Translations under genes and position numbers: made by a program | Part shown: in pieces, positions 34,901-43,266 of the stretch | Numbering within the stretch: position 1 is the first letter of the stretch | Layout of the letters: the number at the start of each line of letters is the position of its first letter | Assembly (NCBI RefSeq): GCF_016862515.1 | Contig: NZ_BONC01000018.1 | Span: 1-64,000 of the forward strand | Source of the DNA: Asanoa iriomotensis | GTDB taxonomy: Bacteria > Actinomycetota > Actinomycetes > Mycobacteriales > Micromonosporaceae | DNA length: 64,000 nt | Direction of reading: 5' to 3' | The notes under the pieces: model-generated | Told to the model about the DNA's origin: nothing | Seen by the model: the letters and a program-made list of their open reading frames with translations, nothing else | Databases searched by the model: none

Positions 34901-35827
34901 GTGTTTCGAGGCAGACACGGCGCACAGCCCGGCCGGCATCGGTCCCGCCGGCGGAACACCGTCCCGGTGCTGGCGGCCACCCTGCTGATCGCCGCGGGTG
35001 CGGTCCTGGCGATCCGGTACGTGGTGCCGGAACAGCAGGTCACCTCGGCCGCGCCGAGGCTGCCGTCGCCCGCCGCGGACCGCACACGACCGCCCGAGCT
35101 GCGGGTCGGCGAGGTGACATCGCCGTTCGAGGGCTTCCGCTCCTGGGCGCTGCTGGACCGGCAGACCGGCCGGATCACGGGTTCGGCGAACCTGGCCGAA
35201 CCGAGCGACACGATGTCGATGGTGAAGTCGTGGTTGGCCGCGGATTATTTACGAATATTGGCGGAGAGAGGCGAGGAGCCTTCGGATTTTCGTATCGACC
35301 GACTCCGCATCATGATCCGCGACAGCGACAACGCGGCGGCGGTCGAGACCTACGATCTTGTCGGCGGCAACGACTCGATCTTCCGCATGATCAAAATCTG
35401 CGGCCTGACCGACAGCGCGGCCCATCTCGACAACTGGAGCAACACGACGGTGTCGGCGCGCGACACGGCGCGCCTCGCGAACTGCCTGGCCGACGGCCGC
35501 GCCGCGGGCACGCGGTGGACGCCGTGGCTGCTTTCGGAGATGCGCGCGGTGCGTGGACCGGGCGATTTCGGCGTCCGCCGCGCCCTGCCTCCGATAGCTG
35601 GCGCGCAAGTAGCGATCAAGAACGGTTGGCTCCTGCGCGACGAGGACGGCCAGTGGCACATCGCCTGCCTCGCGGTGACATCCCGCTGGGCGATCGGCGT
35701 GCTGCTCCGCTATCGCGGATCATTGGGTTTCGCATACGGCGCCGCCCAATGCCAGGCGGTGGGCGCGCAACTCCTGGCGCCGTCGACCCCCGTGGTGACC
35801 GCGTCACCGACCGCCGGCCCGGCATGA
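34901..35827 (+). CDS. Beta-lactamase/transpeptidase-fold serine hydrolase
   Basis: A 308-residue protein with a basic N-terminus, one membrane anchor (about 20-42), a Ser/Pro-rich linker, and a class A beta-lactamase-like domain. Motifs are SMVK (Ser-x-x-Lys), SDNAA (SDN loop) and KNGW in the place of the KTG box. No glutamate loop of a true class A beta-lactamase was identified, so a cell-wall or D-alanyl hydrolase role is as likely as resistance. The central part (35236-35290) is slightly AT-richer than its surroundings. The GTG start follows GTTAACCGAAC. Confidence 0.75.
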   Translation: MFRGRHGAQPGRHRSRRRNTVPVLAATLLIAAGAVLAIRYVVPEQQVTSAAPRLPSPAADRTRPPELRVGEVTSPFEGFRSWALLDRQTGRITGSANLAEPSDTMSMVKSWLAADYLRILAERGEEPSDFRIDRLRIMIRDSDNAAAVETYDLVGGNDSIFRMIKICGLTDSAAHLDNWSNTTVSARDTARLANCLADGRAAGTRWTPWLLSEMRAVRGPGDFGVRRALPPIAGAQVAIKNGWLLRDEDGQWHIACLAVTSRWAIGVLLRYRGSLGFAYGAAQCQAVGAQLLAPSTPVVTASPTAGPA

Positions 35828-35835
35828 TCGTTGCC

Positions 35836-36174
35836 ATGCAATTGCTCTTCTCGTACGGGACGCTGCGCGACCCAGCCGTGCAGCACGCCAACTTCGGCCG
35901 GGACCTCGACGGACGGCCGGACGCCCTGCCCGGCTACCGGATGAGTTCGCTGCGAATCACCTCGCCGGCGGTGGTCGAGGTCAGCGGGGCGGCCGAGCAC
36001 CCGGTGGTCGCACGCACGGGCAACCCCGCTGATCACGTGCCGGGGATGGTCTTCGAGCTGAGCGACGAGGAACTGCGAGCGGCCGACGGGTACGAGGCAG
36101 CCGACTACCGCCGAGTGCTGCTCCCGTTGGTCTCGGGCGCGGAGGCGTGGGTCTACGTGGCCGCCAACCCGTGA
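35836..36174 (+). CDS. Gamma-glutamylcyclotransferase-like (AIG2) protein
   Basis: A 112-residue GGCT/AIG2-fold protein. The N-terminal signature is LLFSYGTLRDPAVQ, followed by LPGYRMSSLRI, a VPGMVFELSDEELRAADGYE segment with the catalytic-type Glu, and YRRVLLPL. The family cyclises gamma-glutamyl amines or has unknown roles. An ATG at 35824 overlaps the previous stop (ATGA) and would add four residues; coupling to the upstream gene is possible. Confidence 0.82.
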   Translation: MQLLFSYGTLRDPAVQHANFGRDLDGRPDALPGYRMSSLRITSPAVVEVSGAAEHPVVARTGNPADHVPGMVFELSDEELRAADGYEAADYRRVLLPLVSGAEAWVYVAANP

Positions 36175-36217
36175 CGCGCATTGCGTGCTCGGCCCCCGGC
36201 CAGGTAGGCATGCCAAC

Positions 36218-36757
36218 ATGAACCGGACCGCCACCACGCGTGCGCCGCACCCACCGCCCGCGGCGGAGGTCCGCCGGGTGCGCCCCGCGGACGCGGCCCG
36301 CACCCGCGCGATCCGCCTGGAGATGCTGGCCGACTCGCCGCTGGCCTTCCTGGAGACGCTCGCCCAGGCCGCGGCCCGCCCGCACGCGGACTACGCGGCC
36401 CGCATCGCGGCGAACTCCGAGGGCGACCGGGTGGCCCAGTTCATCGCGGTAGCCGACGACCGGGTGGTCGCCCACGCCGGCGGCACGGTCATCGCCGAGG
36501 AACCGAACGTCACGGTCATCTTCGCGGTCTACGTGACCCCGGCGTGGCGCGGCAAGGGCCTGATCGCGGCCCTCACGGAGGCGGTGGCCGCCTGGTCGCG
36601 CGCCGCCGGCCGACCGGACCTGATGCTGGAGGTAGTCGTCGGCAACGACCGCGCGGTCCGCGCCTACGAACGGGTGGGCTTCGTCGACACGGGCGTACGC
36701 CTCCCCCACCCGACCACAGCCGCCATGACAGAACTCCAGATGCGCCGCCGCGCCTAA
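36218..36757 (+). CDS. GNAT family N-acetyltransferase
   Basis: A 179-residue single GNAT domain: AEVRRVRPADAARTRAIRLE, VIFAVYVTPAWRGKGLIAAL (acetyl-CoA loop), and VVGNDRAVRAYERVGFVDTG. The substrate is unknown. The ATG at 36218 is preferred over a GTG at 36185; TAGGCA 13 bases upstream indicates a leaderless start. The tail (TTAAMTELQMRRRA) is typical. Confidence 0.85.
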   Translation: MNRTATTRAPHPPPAAEVRRVRPADAARTRAIRLEMLADSPLAFLETLAQAAARPHADYAARIAANSEGDRVAQFIAVADDRVVAHAGGTVIAEEPNVTVIFAVYVTPAWRGKGLIAALTEAVAAWSRAAGRPDLMLEVVVGNDRAVRAYERVGFVDTGVRLPHPTTAAMTELQMRRRA

Positions 36758-37530
36758 CCAACCCTGGCCGCCCATTCCGCGAGTGCCGGGCCGACCCCCC
36801 GGCGAACGCACCGCAGACCACACGCCGGGCGAGGCCTGACCCGAAAGCATGCGGTCACGCGCGGCCGAAGGCGTCCCACGCCCTAGCCAGACGCTGAGCC
36901 GCAGGGGACCAGCGGTCGCGCACCGCCACACCGACGCGGCGCCTTGGGCGACCTGCCGGTTGGGCGACCCAACACGGTGGGCGACCCGGCACGTAGCGCG
37001 TCCAACGCGCAGAGCCACCAAGCCCGGGACGGCCAAACCCTCAGGGCGACCCGGCGCGCAGCATCGCGACCCGGCGCCTGGCCCGACCCAAGCGCCATGA
37101 CCGACACGGCGCGAGAGGCGACCGGGACCGCGACCCGGCACAAGGCCAGACGCGGCCAGAACCCGGCACGGCGCAAGACGCGCCCCGGACCGCGACCTGT
37201 CACAACGCCCGACCCGGCCAGAACCCGACGGCGGCGCAAGACGCCACCCAGACCGCCGCCCGGCGCAAGGCCCGACCCGGGCTAAGACCCGACGCGGGGC
37301 GGCCCTAAGACGCGACCCGCACCGCCACCCGGCGCAAGGCCCGACCCGGGCCAAGACCCGGCGCGGCGCAAGGCGCCACCCGGATCGCGACCCAGCGTCG
37401 TGCGGCGCGACCCCGGACCCTGACCCAGCGCGGGCCGCGACCCGGCGCGAGACGCCGCCCGAGCCACGACGCCACCCGGGCCGTTGCCCGGCGCGGCGGC
37501 TGGCGCCGGTGGGCGTGGAGATCTTCCGGG
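36758..37530. other. Low-complexity, repetitive, gene-free stretch
   Basis: About 770 bases dominated by variants of CGACCCGGCGC, CAAGGCCCGACCCGGGC and AAGACCCG. Frames on both strands are open for long distances but encode only Arg/Gly/Pro/Ala-rich sequence. No start signal or RNA gene is seen. Confidence 0.7.
37252..37360 (+). repeat. Direct repeat pair in the low-complexity stretch
   Basis: A 40-base unit at 37252-37291 recurs at 37321-37360 with two mismatches, 69 bases apart. The unit contains GGCGCAAGGCCCGACCCGGG. Shorter degenerate copies surround it. Confidence 0.8.
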
Positions 37531-39210
37531 TCAGGCCGTGGTGTGGCGGCGGGACTGGACCACGCGGAAGCGGTTGCTGACGTAGGCGCCGTCGGTCAGG
37601 GCCGCGTTGGCCGCTGGGTTGGCGCCTGTGGCATGGAAGTCCGAGAAGGCCGCGGACTGGTTGACGAAGACGCCGCCCGTCAGGTTGCAGGAAAGGTGGA
37701 CGCCCGCGTCCATGGAGGCTGACTCCATCGCTGCCAGGACCGGGTCGGACGTCGAGTAGACCGACGCGGTCAGCGCGCCCTTGGACAGGACCGTCGAGCG
37801 GAAGATGTCGATGCTCGCCTCGGTCGAATCCGTGGCGATGACGAATGAGATCGGGCCGAACCACTCGCGGCCGTAGACAGCCTTATCAGCCGCCGTCAGT
37901 TTCAGGACCGTGGGTGTGCGGACCGTGGCCTCCGCGAAGGCCGGGTGGGTCAGCGGTGTCGACGGCAGGACCGCCTCGCCGACGGCCGTGACCTCCGACA
38001 GGCGCGTCAGGACGCCCTCGTTGACGATCGCGCCCGTGAGCTCGACCGCGCGGGCCGGGTCGCCCGTCAGCTTGGCGACCACCGCGGCGATCGCGGCGGC
38101 TACCTCGTCGAAGGTCTTGTGGCCCTGGTCGGTCTCGATGCCGTCGGCCGGGACCAGGATGTTTTGCGGTGTCGTGCACATCTGGCCGCTGTAGAGCGTC
38201 AGCGAGAAGCCGATGTTGCGGCACATGCCGGCGAAGTCGTCGGTCGAGTCGACGACGATCGTGTTGACGCCGGCCTTTTCGGTGTAGACCGACGCCTGCC
38301 GGGCGTTGGCCTCCAGCCAGTCGCCGAACTCCGTCGAGCCCGTGAAGTCGATGATGCGGACCGCCGGGTCGAGGGCCAGGGTCTTGGCCAGGCCCTCGCC
38401 GGGTGCCTCGGCCGCCAGCTGGATCAGGTTGGGGTCGAAGCCCGCCTCTTCGAGGGCCGCCCGCGCGTAGCGGACCGTGATGGCCAGCGGCAGGACCGCG
38501 CCCGGGTGGGGCTTGACCACGACCGGGTTGCCGGTGGCCAGGCTGGCGAACAGGCCCGGGTAGGAGTTCCAGGTCGGGAACGTGTTGCAGCCGATCACCA
38601 GCGCCACCCCGCGCGGGACGACGTGGAAGGTCTTGGTCATCCGCAGCGGGTCGCCCTTGCCGGCCGGCTTTTCCCAGCCCGCGGTGGCCGGGTGGCGGGT
38701 CATCTCCGCGTAGGAGTAGGCCAGCGCCTCCAGCGCGCGGTCGAGCGCGTGGGCCCCACCGGCCTGGAACGCCATCACGAACGCCTGCCCGCTGGTGAAC
38801 TGCACCGCGTTGGCCAGCTCGAAGATGTGCGCGTGCAGGCGGGCCAGGATCTCCAGGCAGACGCCGACGCGGGTCTGCGGGCCGGCGTCACGCCAGGCGG
38901 GCAGCGCCGCCGTCGCCGCCGAGATCAACGCGGCCGGCGGGACATGCGGGTAGGACACCGCGAGCGGCACGCCGAACGGGCTGCGCTCGGTCGCCACCCA
39001 GTCGGCGATGCCCGGCTGGTCGAGCGGGAACTTGGCGTCGAGGTAGCCGCGGAACGCGGCCTCGCCGTCGGCCGCGGCCGTCTCACCGTAGACGCGGGGG
39101 CTGGGCGACTCAGGATAGGCCGACCAGTAGCCACGCTCTTTGATCGCGGTGGTGGCGCGCTCGAGCGTCTCGGCGTGGTTGGCGAACCAGGGGTGCGGGG
39201 TCTCCGTCAT
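37531..39210 (-). CDS. paaN: PaaN-type aldehyde dehydrogenase (phenylacetate degradation)
   Basis: About 559 residues, aldehyde dehydrogenase superfamily. It matches the PaaN group in length and motifs: VIGCNTFPTWNSYPGLFASL, PVVVKPHPGAVLPLA, IIDFTGSTEFGDWL, VYTEKAGVNTIVVDS, and the catalytic Cys in LYSGQMCTTPQN. PaaN-like proteins act in phenylacetate catabolism or its regulation, but no other paa gene is in the window, so the physiological role is open. The ATG at 39210 (MTETPHPWFA) is preferred to one at 39222. Confidence 0.88.
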   Translation of the reverse strand: MTETPHPWFANHAETLERATTAIKERGYWSAYPESPSPRVYGETAAADGEAAFRGYLDAKFPLDQPGIADWVATERSPFGVPLAVSYPHVPPAALISAATAALPAWRDAGPQTRVGVCLEILARLHAHIFELANAVQFTSGQAFVMAFQAGGAHALDRALEALAYSYAEMTRHPATAGWEKPAGKGDPLRMTKTFHVVPRGVALVIGCNTFPTWNSYPGLFASLATGNPVVVKPHPGAVLPLAITVRYARAALEEAGFDPNLIQLAAEAPGEGLAKTLALDPAVRIIDFTGSTEFGDWLEANARQASVYTEKAGVNTIVVDSTDDFAGMCRNIGFSLTLYSGQMCTTPQNILVPADGIETDQGHKTFDEVAAAIAAVVAKLTGDPARAVELTGAIVNEGVLTRLSEVTAVGEAVLPSTPLTHPAFAEATVRTPTVLKLTAADKAVYGREWFGPISFVIATDSTEASIDIFRSTVLSKGALTASVYSTSDPVLAAMESASMDAGVHLSCNLTGGVFVNQSAAFSDFHATGANPAANAALTDGAYVSNRFRVVQSRRHTTA

Positions 39211-39267
39211 GAGAGCCATCATGCCTGGTCGGCCCGGGCATGGCGGCGTTGTCCACAGGCAGAAAGT

Positions 39268-40287
39268 TCACAGGGTGATTTGCCAGTTGTGCCAGCCGTC
39301 GAGCGGCCGGAACCCCATTGCCTCGTTGATCCCGATCATGTGTGTGTTGACCGCCGCGTTCCAGGTGTCGATCGCGCGCAGCGCGGGCGACGCGGCCAGC
39401 ACCGTGCGCAGGTTCTGCACCTTGACCAGGGCGCCGAGCCGATGGCCGCGATGGTCCGGGTCGACGAGCGTGATCTGCTGGAACGCGTGCCAGGGGATCT
39501 CGACGTTCACGTCGATGGTCGTCACCGCGACCAGCCGTCCGCTGGCGTCGTGCCGTGCCGCGGTCGAGTGGATCACCCGGCCACGGGCCGCCCGCGCCGC
39601 CTCCTGCGCCCGGAACCGGTCGCCGTCGATCTTCTGGGCCTCGTAGGCCAGCTCGCCCAGCGGCGCGTCCGACAGCAACCGCCCGTCGAGATAGGCGACG
39701 TCGGCGAGGAACTCGTCGGGCACCGCCGCCTCCCAGCGCACCAGGCTGTAGCCGGCGGCCTTGGCCCATGCCGTCGAGACCAGGGCGTCCAGCGCGGCAT
39801 GGTCAAGAGCCGAAACCGACAATCGCCGGCGTACGTCGGTCAGGGCGAGCGTGGCACCACGGGAGCGCGCGAACGCCTCGCCGTCGAGCGGCCGCTCCGG
39901 CCCGCCCGGCAGCCCGTGCACGGTCGTCCCGATCAGGTGCTTGCGCCCGTCGGCCCGCGCGACCTGCTCGGCGTGGGCCAGCAGCGCCCGCCCGGCCCCA
40001 CGCCGCCGCCACGAGGGCAGCACGTCGATCCGCAGCTCGGCCGTGCCGGTGTTCTCCAGGAACGGCAGGCCCAGCTCGAGGAAGCCGATCGGCTCGTCGC
40101 CGAGCCACGCCAGCGCCCAGACGTGCCGCTCACCGGGCCACGGGTGCCGCAACGACGCGGCGAACTGCCCCGCCAGCAGCGGCGGGAAATCCGGCAGGTC
40201 GGCGGCGTCGCTCTGCGACCGGATGTCGAAGGCGTGCCGGACGCCGACCTCGTCGGCCGGATCGAGCGCGGTGACCACGATGCTCAT
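39268..40287 (-). CDS. Double GNAT acetyltransferase
   Basis: A 339-residue protein with an N-terminal GNAT domain (DVLPSWRRRGAGRALLAH loop) and a C-terminal GNAT-like half (LVDPDHRGHRLGALVKVQN, NTHMIGINEAMGFRP). This arrangement is common in actinobacterial MSMEG-type acetyltransferases of unknown substrate. It lies about 60 bp upstream of paaN on the same strand. The ATG at 40287 gives the natural domain start. Confidence 0.82.
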   Translation of the reverse strand: MSIVVTALDPADEVGVRHAFDIRSQSDAADLPDFPPLLAGQFAASLRHPWPGERHVWALAWLGDEPIGFLELGLPFLENTGTAELRIDVLPSWRRRGAGRALLAHAEQVARADGRKHLIGTTVHGLPGGPERPLDGEAFARSRGATLALTDVRRRLSVSALDHAALDALVSTAWAKAAGYSLVRWEAAVPDEFLADVAYLDGRLLSDAPLGELAYEAQKIDGDRFRAQEAARAARGRVIHSTAARHDASGRLVAVTTIDVNVEIPWHAFQQITLVDPDHRGHRLGALVKVQNLRTVLAASPALRAIDTWNAAVNTHMIGINEAMGFRPLDGWHNWQITL

Positions 40288-40328
40288 GCCCGCCAGGGTG
40301 CCCAACCCCCGGCGGGCACGCGAGCCAA

Positions 40329-41408
40329 TTACGAGGCGGTGCAGGTCAGGACGGTCGGCGCCGGGTTGGCGCCGGTCCAGCTGGCCAGGAACCCGAACGT
40401 GGTGCTCGTACCCGGTGCGAGCGATCCGTTCCACGCGACGTTGCGCGCGGTGACCGCGGACCCGGACTGGGTCGTGGCCGCGTTCCAGGACTGGGTGATC
40501 TGCTGCCCGGCGAAGGTCCACCGCGCGGTCCACCCCGACATGGCCGAGGACCCGGCGTTGCGCACGGAAACCTCACCCTGGAACCCGCCCGTCCACTGCC
40601 CCACGACCCGATAGCTCGCCACGCAACCGCCACCACCGGCCGGCGGCGAAGCAGTAGGCGAACCAGTAGGAGACGCGGTAGGAGACGGGGTAGGCAAACC
40701 ACCGGACAACACAGAGGCCAACGCCGGATACCACCGATCCGACATCTTCTGGTCCCCGGACGCATTGGGATGAACCCCGTCGTAGGTGTCCGAAGCGGTG
40801 CTGAACCCAGACCACTGGTCCACGACCACAATCGGGCTGGCAGCCGTCGTCTTGCCCGCGGCCCACCCGCCGATCGCGTCGTTGAGCGCGACGACCCGCG
40901 CTCCACACTCGCCGCAACTGCTCGGCGCCATCGGGATGATCTTCGCGACCAGCACCCGCATGGCCGGGTTGCTGGCCCGCATCTGGTCGACCAGTTTGCT
41001 GTACGCCGCCAGGATCGTCGCCGGTGGCACGTTGCTCCACACGTCGTTGGTGCCGAAGTGCATGAGCACCACGTCGGGGCGGGTCGCGGCCAGCCACCCC
41101 GGCAGTTGGTTCTGGTTGGCGACGTTGGTGACCAGGTAGCCGCCGTGCCCTTCGTTGTCACCGTCGTACGGCTGCCCACACCCCTGCGGGCCGAGCGTGC
41201 CGACGAAGTCGACATTGGTGTAGCCGGTGCTCTGGAGCCTGTTCCAGAGCACCGATCGCCAGCAGCCGGGCGACCCCGTGATCGAGTCGCCGAGCGGCAT
41301 GACGCGCACGGGTGCGAGGGCCGACGAGCGGGCGGGCGCCGCGACCACGACGCCGAGGAGAAGGGCGGCAGCAGCGGCCAGCGCGCCCAGGAAGAGCTTG
41401 CGATGCAT
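40329..41408 (-). CDS. Secreted SGNH esterase with cellulose-binding CBM2
   Basis: A 359-residue exported protein. Signal peptide about 1-30 (LFLGALAAAAALLLGVVVA, then APARSSA). The SGNH hydrolase domain has GDSIT (Ser42), FGTND at 118-122 and the catalytic DGVHPN (Asp210, His213), resembling acetyl-xylan esterase family CE3. A Pro/Ser/Thr linker (about 238-260) leads to a C-terminal CBM2 domain with VASYRVVGQWTGGFQGEV, GWTARWTF, NVAWNGSLAPG and a final Cys. It probably deacetylates plant cell-wall xylan at the cellulose surface. Confidence 0.9.
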   Translation of the reverse strand: MHRKLFLGALAAAAALLLGVVVAAPARSSALAPVRVMPLGDSITGSPGCWRSVLWNRLQSTGYTNVDFVGTLGPQGCGQPYDGDNEGHGGYLVTNVANQNQLPGWLAATRPDVVLMHFGTNDVWSNVPPATILAAYSKLVDQMRASNPAMRVLVAKIIPMAPSSCGECGARVVALNDAIGGWAAGKTTAASPIVVVDQWSGFSTASDTYDGVHPNASGDQKMSDRWYPALASVLSGGLPTPSPTASPTGSPTASPPAGGGGCVASYRVVGQWTGGFQGEVSVRNAGSSAMSGWTARWTFAGQQITQSWNAATTQSGSAVTARNVAWNGSLAPGTSTTFGFLASWTGANPAPTVLTCTAS

Positions 41409-41746
41409 GGTTGACTCCCGTCACGGTGAAGGACTTACGTGACGGCCCAAGCTCCCAAGAGATTCAAGCACGTAACTGCGCACAAGCGAAGGCCCCGTCC
41501 ACCGGACGGGGCCTTCGACTGACGTTTGGTCGGAAGGGCGGTCGCACAACGCCTCCGGCGCTGGGTCGCTAGAACTTCAAAAGTCTACGGCGGCTCGCCC
41601 TCCCGCACGGAGCATCCTGCGGCGTACCCATCATGGTCGTCAAGTCCCCGTGGCCATGTTTTCTCGACGGACGGCAAAATCACCACTACGGGGCGCACAT
41701 GTTGCATCACCCGAACGTATGAGTCCATCCTGGATAACGGCCTTCT
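41409..41746 (-). other. Non-coding stretch between thrC and the esterase, possible small RNA
   Basis: The 338 bases lack a protein-like frame; the longest minus-strand frame (40 codons) has poor third-position GC. Composition is visibly less GC-rich than the flanking genes, including TTTTGCC and AAAACATGG runs, and the stretch ends in a very strong hairpin. This suggests either a thrC 3' UTR or an independent small RNA; no known RNA family was recognised. Confidence 0.45.
41487..41517. terminator. Strong terminator hairpin downstream of thrC
   Basis: CGAAGGCCCCGTCC and GGACGGGGCCTTCG form a perfect 14-bp stem around ACC. It lies about 230 bases after the thrC stop, so the transcript would carry an unusually long 3' tail. 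Confidence 0.8.
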
Positions 41747-43036
41747 TCAGCCCAGCAAACCGGCTTCCCGAGCTGCCCGAAGCGATGGCTTCACGCGGTG
41801 CGTCGGCCCGACCTGCTCCGCCACCGCATCGATGGTCTTGAGCCCCTCGCCGGTGTTGAACACGACCGTCTCGAGCGACGGGTCGAGCCGCCCCGAGGCG
41901 ACCAGCTTCCGCAGCACGGCGGTGGTCACGCCGCCGGCGGTCTCCGCGAACACCCCGGTGGTGCGGGCGAGCAACTGGATCGCCGCCCGGATCTCGTCGT
42001 CGTCGGCATAGTCCATCCAGCCACCGGTGCGGCGGACCGCCTCCAGCGCGTAAAGGCCGGCCGCCGGGTCACCGATGTTGAGCGACTTCGCGATGCCCGT
42101 CGGTCGCACGGGGACGATCTCGTCGGTGCCCTTGTGCAGGGCGGTCGCGATCGGGTTGCAGCCCGCCGACTGTGCGCCGAACACCCGCCAGCCGCCGGCC
42201 GGCGCGTCCACCAGGCCGATCTCCACGAGCTCGCTGAACGCCTTGTCAATCTTGGTGAGCAGCTCGCCGCTGGCCATCGGGATGACCACCTGCGCCGGGA
42301 TCCGCCAGCCGAGCTGCTCGGCGACCTCGTAACCGAGCGTCTTGGAACCCTCGGCGTAGAACGGCCGCACGTTGACGTTGACGAACGCGGTGTCCTCGAA
42401 CTCGTCGGTCTCGACCAGCTCGCTGCAGAGCCGGTTGACGTCGTCGTAGGAACCCTCGATGGCGACCAGGTCACCGCCGTACACCGCGGTCGTGATGACC
42501 TTGCCCTGCTCGAGGTCGCCGGGGATGAAGACGATCGACGGCGTGCCGGCCCGGGCGGCGTGGGCGGCCACGGAGTTGGCCAGGTTGCCGGTCGACGCGC
42601 AGGCGAACCGGGTGAACCCGAGCCCGCGGGCGGCGGTCAGCGCGACCGAGACCACGCGGTCCTTGAACGAGTGCGTCGGGTTGGCGCTGTCGTCCTTGAC
42701 CCACAGCGGCGCCGTGATGCCGAGCTCGGCAGCCAGCGCGGAAGCGGAGACCAGCGGCGTCAGGCCGGGGTCGAGGGTGACCCGGCTGGCCGGGTCCTGC
42801 CCGACGGGCAGCAGCGGCGCGTAGCGCCAGATGTTCTGGGGGCCGGCGACGATCTGGGCGCGGGTCACCCGGGCCAGTGCGGCCGGGTCGTAGGCGACCT
42901 CCAGCGGGCCGAAACACTGGTAGCAGGCGTGCTGCGCGGCGAGCGGGTATTCGGCGCCGCAGCCGCGACAGACGAGGGCGCGCGCGGGCGAGTCGGCGAC
43001 CGGAGAGCTGGCGGTTTCGTCGATGATCGACGTCAT
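41747..43036 (-). CDS. thrC: Threonine synthase
   Basis: A 429-residue PLP enzyme converting O-phosphohomoserine to threonine. The PLP lysine is Lys125 in ANPTHSFKDRVVSVAL; other motifs are CASTGNLANSVAAHAARAG and MASGELLTKIDKAF. An N-terminal zinc-ribbon-like Cys set (Cys23, Cys26, Cys38, Cys41) is present. The gene stands alone, without hom or thrB. A SAM-I riboswitch lies directly upstream, with the GAGAGGA ribosome binding site touching its P1 stem. Confidence 0.93.
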   Translation of the reverse strand: MTSIIDETASSPVADSPARALVCRGCGAEYPLAAQHACYQCFGPLEVAYDPAALARVTRAQIVAGPQNIWRYAPLLPVGQDPASRVTLDPGLTPLVSASALAAELGITAPLWVKDDSANPTHSFKDRVVSVALTAARGLGFTRFACASTGNLANSVAAHAARAGTPSIVFIPGDLEQGKVITTAVYGGDLVAIEGSYDDVNRLCSELVETDEFEDTAFVNVNVRPFYAEGSKTLGYEVAEQLGWRIPAQVVIPMASGELLTKIDKAFSELVEIGLVDAPAGGWRVFGAQSAGCNPIATALHKGTDEIVPVRPTGIAKSLNIGDPAAGLYALEAVRRTGGWMDYADDDEIRAAIQLLARTTGVFAETAGGVTTAVLRKLVASGRLDPSLETVVFNTGEGLKTIDAVAEQVGPTHRVKPSLRAAREAGLLG

Positions 43037-43050
43037 GAGGCTGAGGTCCT

Positions 43051-43183
43051 CTCATCTTCCCCGCGCCGCACCTTGCGACGGGGACGGAATTGGCACCTGC
43101 GCGCCGCGCGACTCTGCGATGAGTCACCGGTGGTGGTTGCCGGGGCGTCGTCGGGCCGTATCCCTCAGCCCCTCTGGATGAGG
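43051..43183 (-). promoter_or_regulatory. SAM-I (S-box) riboswitch of thrC
   Basis: Read on the minus strand: CTCATCCAGAGGGGCTGAGG, then ATACGGCCC, CCCCGGCAACC, GGTGCCAATTCCG and AAGATGAG. These are the conserved S-box blocks, with P1 formed by CTCATC (43182-43177) and GATGAG (43056-43051). The P1 3' strand runs straight into the thrC Shine-Dalgarno sequence, pointing to translational control. An alternative small pairing TGAG/CTCA around AGGAC lies between P1 and the start. Confidence 0.92.
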
Positions 43184-43207
43184 TATGCAGTTGTGCCTTC
43201 AAGAGTA

Positions 43208-43231
43208 AGGCCTCCACCGGGGTGGAGGCCT
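43208..43231 (-). terminator. Terminator after the ABC-2 permease
   Basis: An 11-base inverted repeat (AGGCCTCCACC / GGTGGAGGCCT) with a minimal loop, followed on the minus strand by TTACTCTTG. It lies between the permease gene and the thrC riboswitch. Confidence 0.78.
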
Positions 43232-43266
43232 GTCCCTTCCCAACGTGTGAACCAGGCCTCAGGCGC

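Noticed and set aside
34901..35827. Class A beta-lactamase resistance gene
   Set aside because: SxxK and SDN are present, but the KTG box is KNG and the Glu166-type loop was not seen, so only a fold-level call is justified.
35981..37864. Minus-strand frame of 627 residues through the low-complexity stretch
   Set aside because: It runs through antisense of two genes and the repeats; Arg/Gly/Pro-rich without any recognisable start or domain.
41570..41710. 40-codon minus-strand frame after thrC (MQHVRPVVVILPSVEKTWPR...)
   Set aside because: Third codon positions are not GC-rich as in the other genes here, and no ribosome binding site is seen; treated as non-coding.
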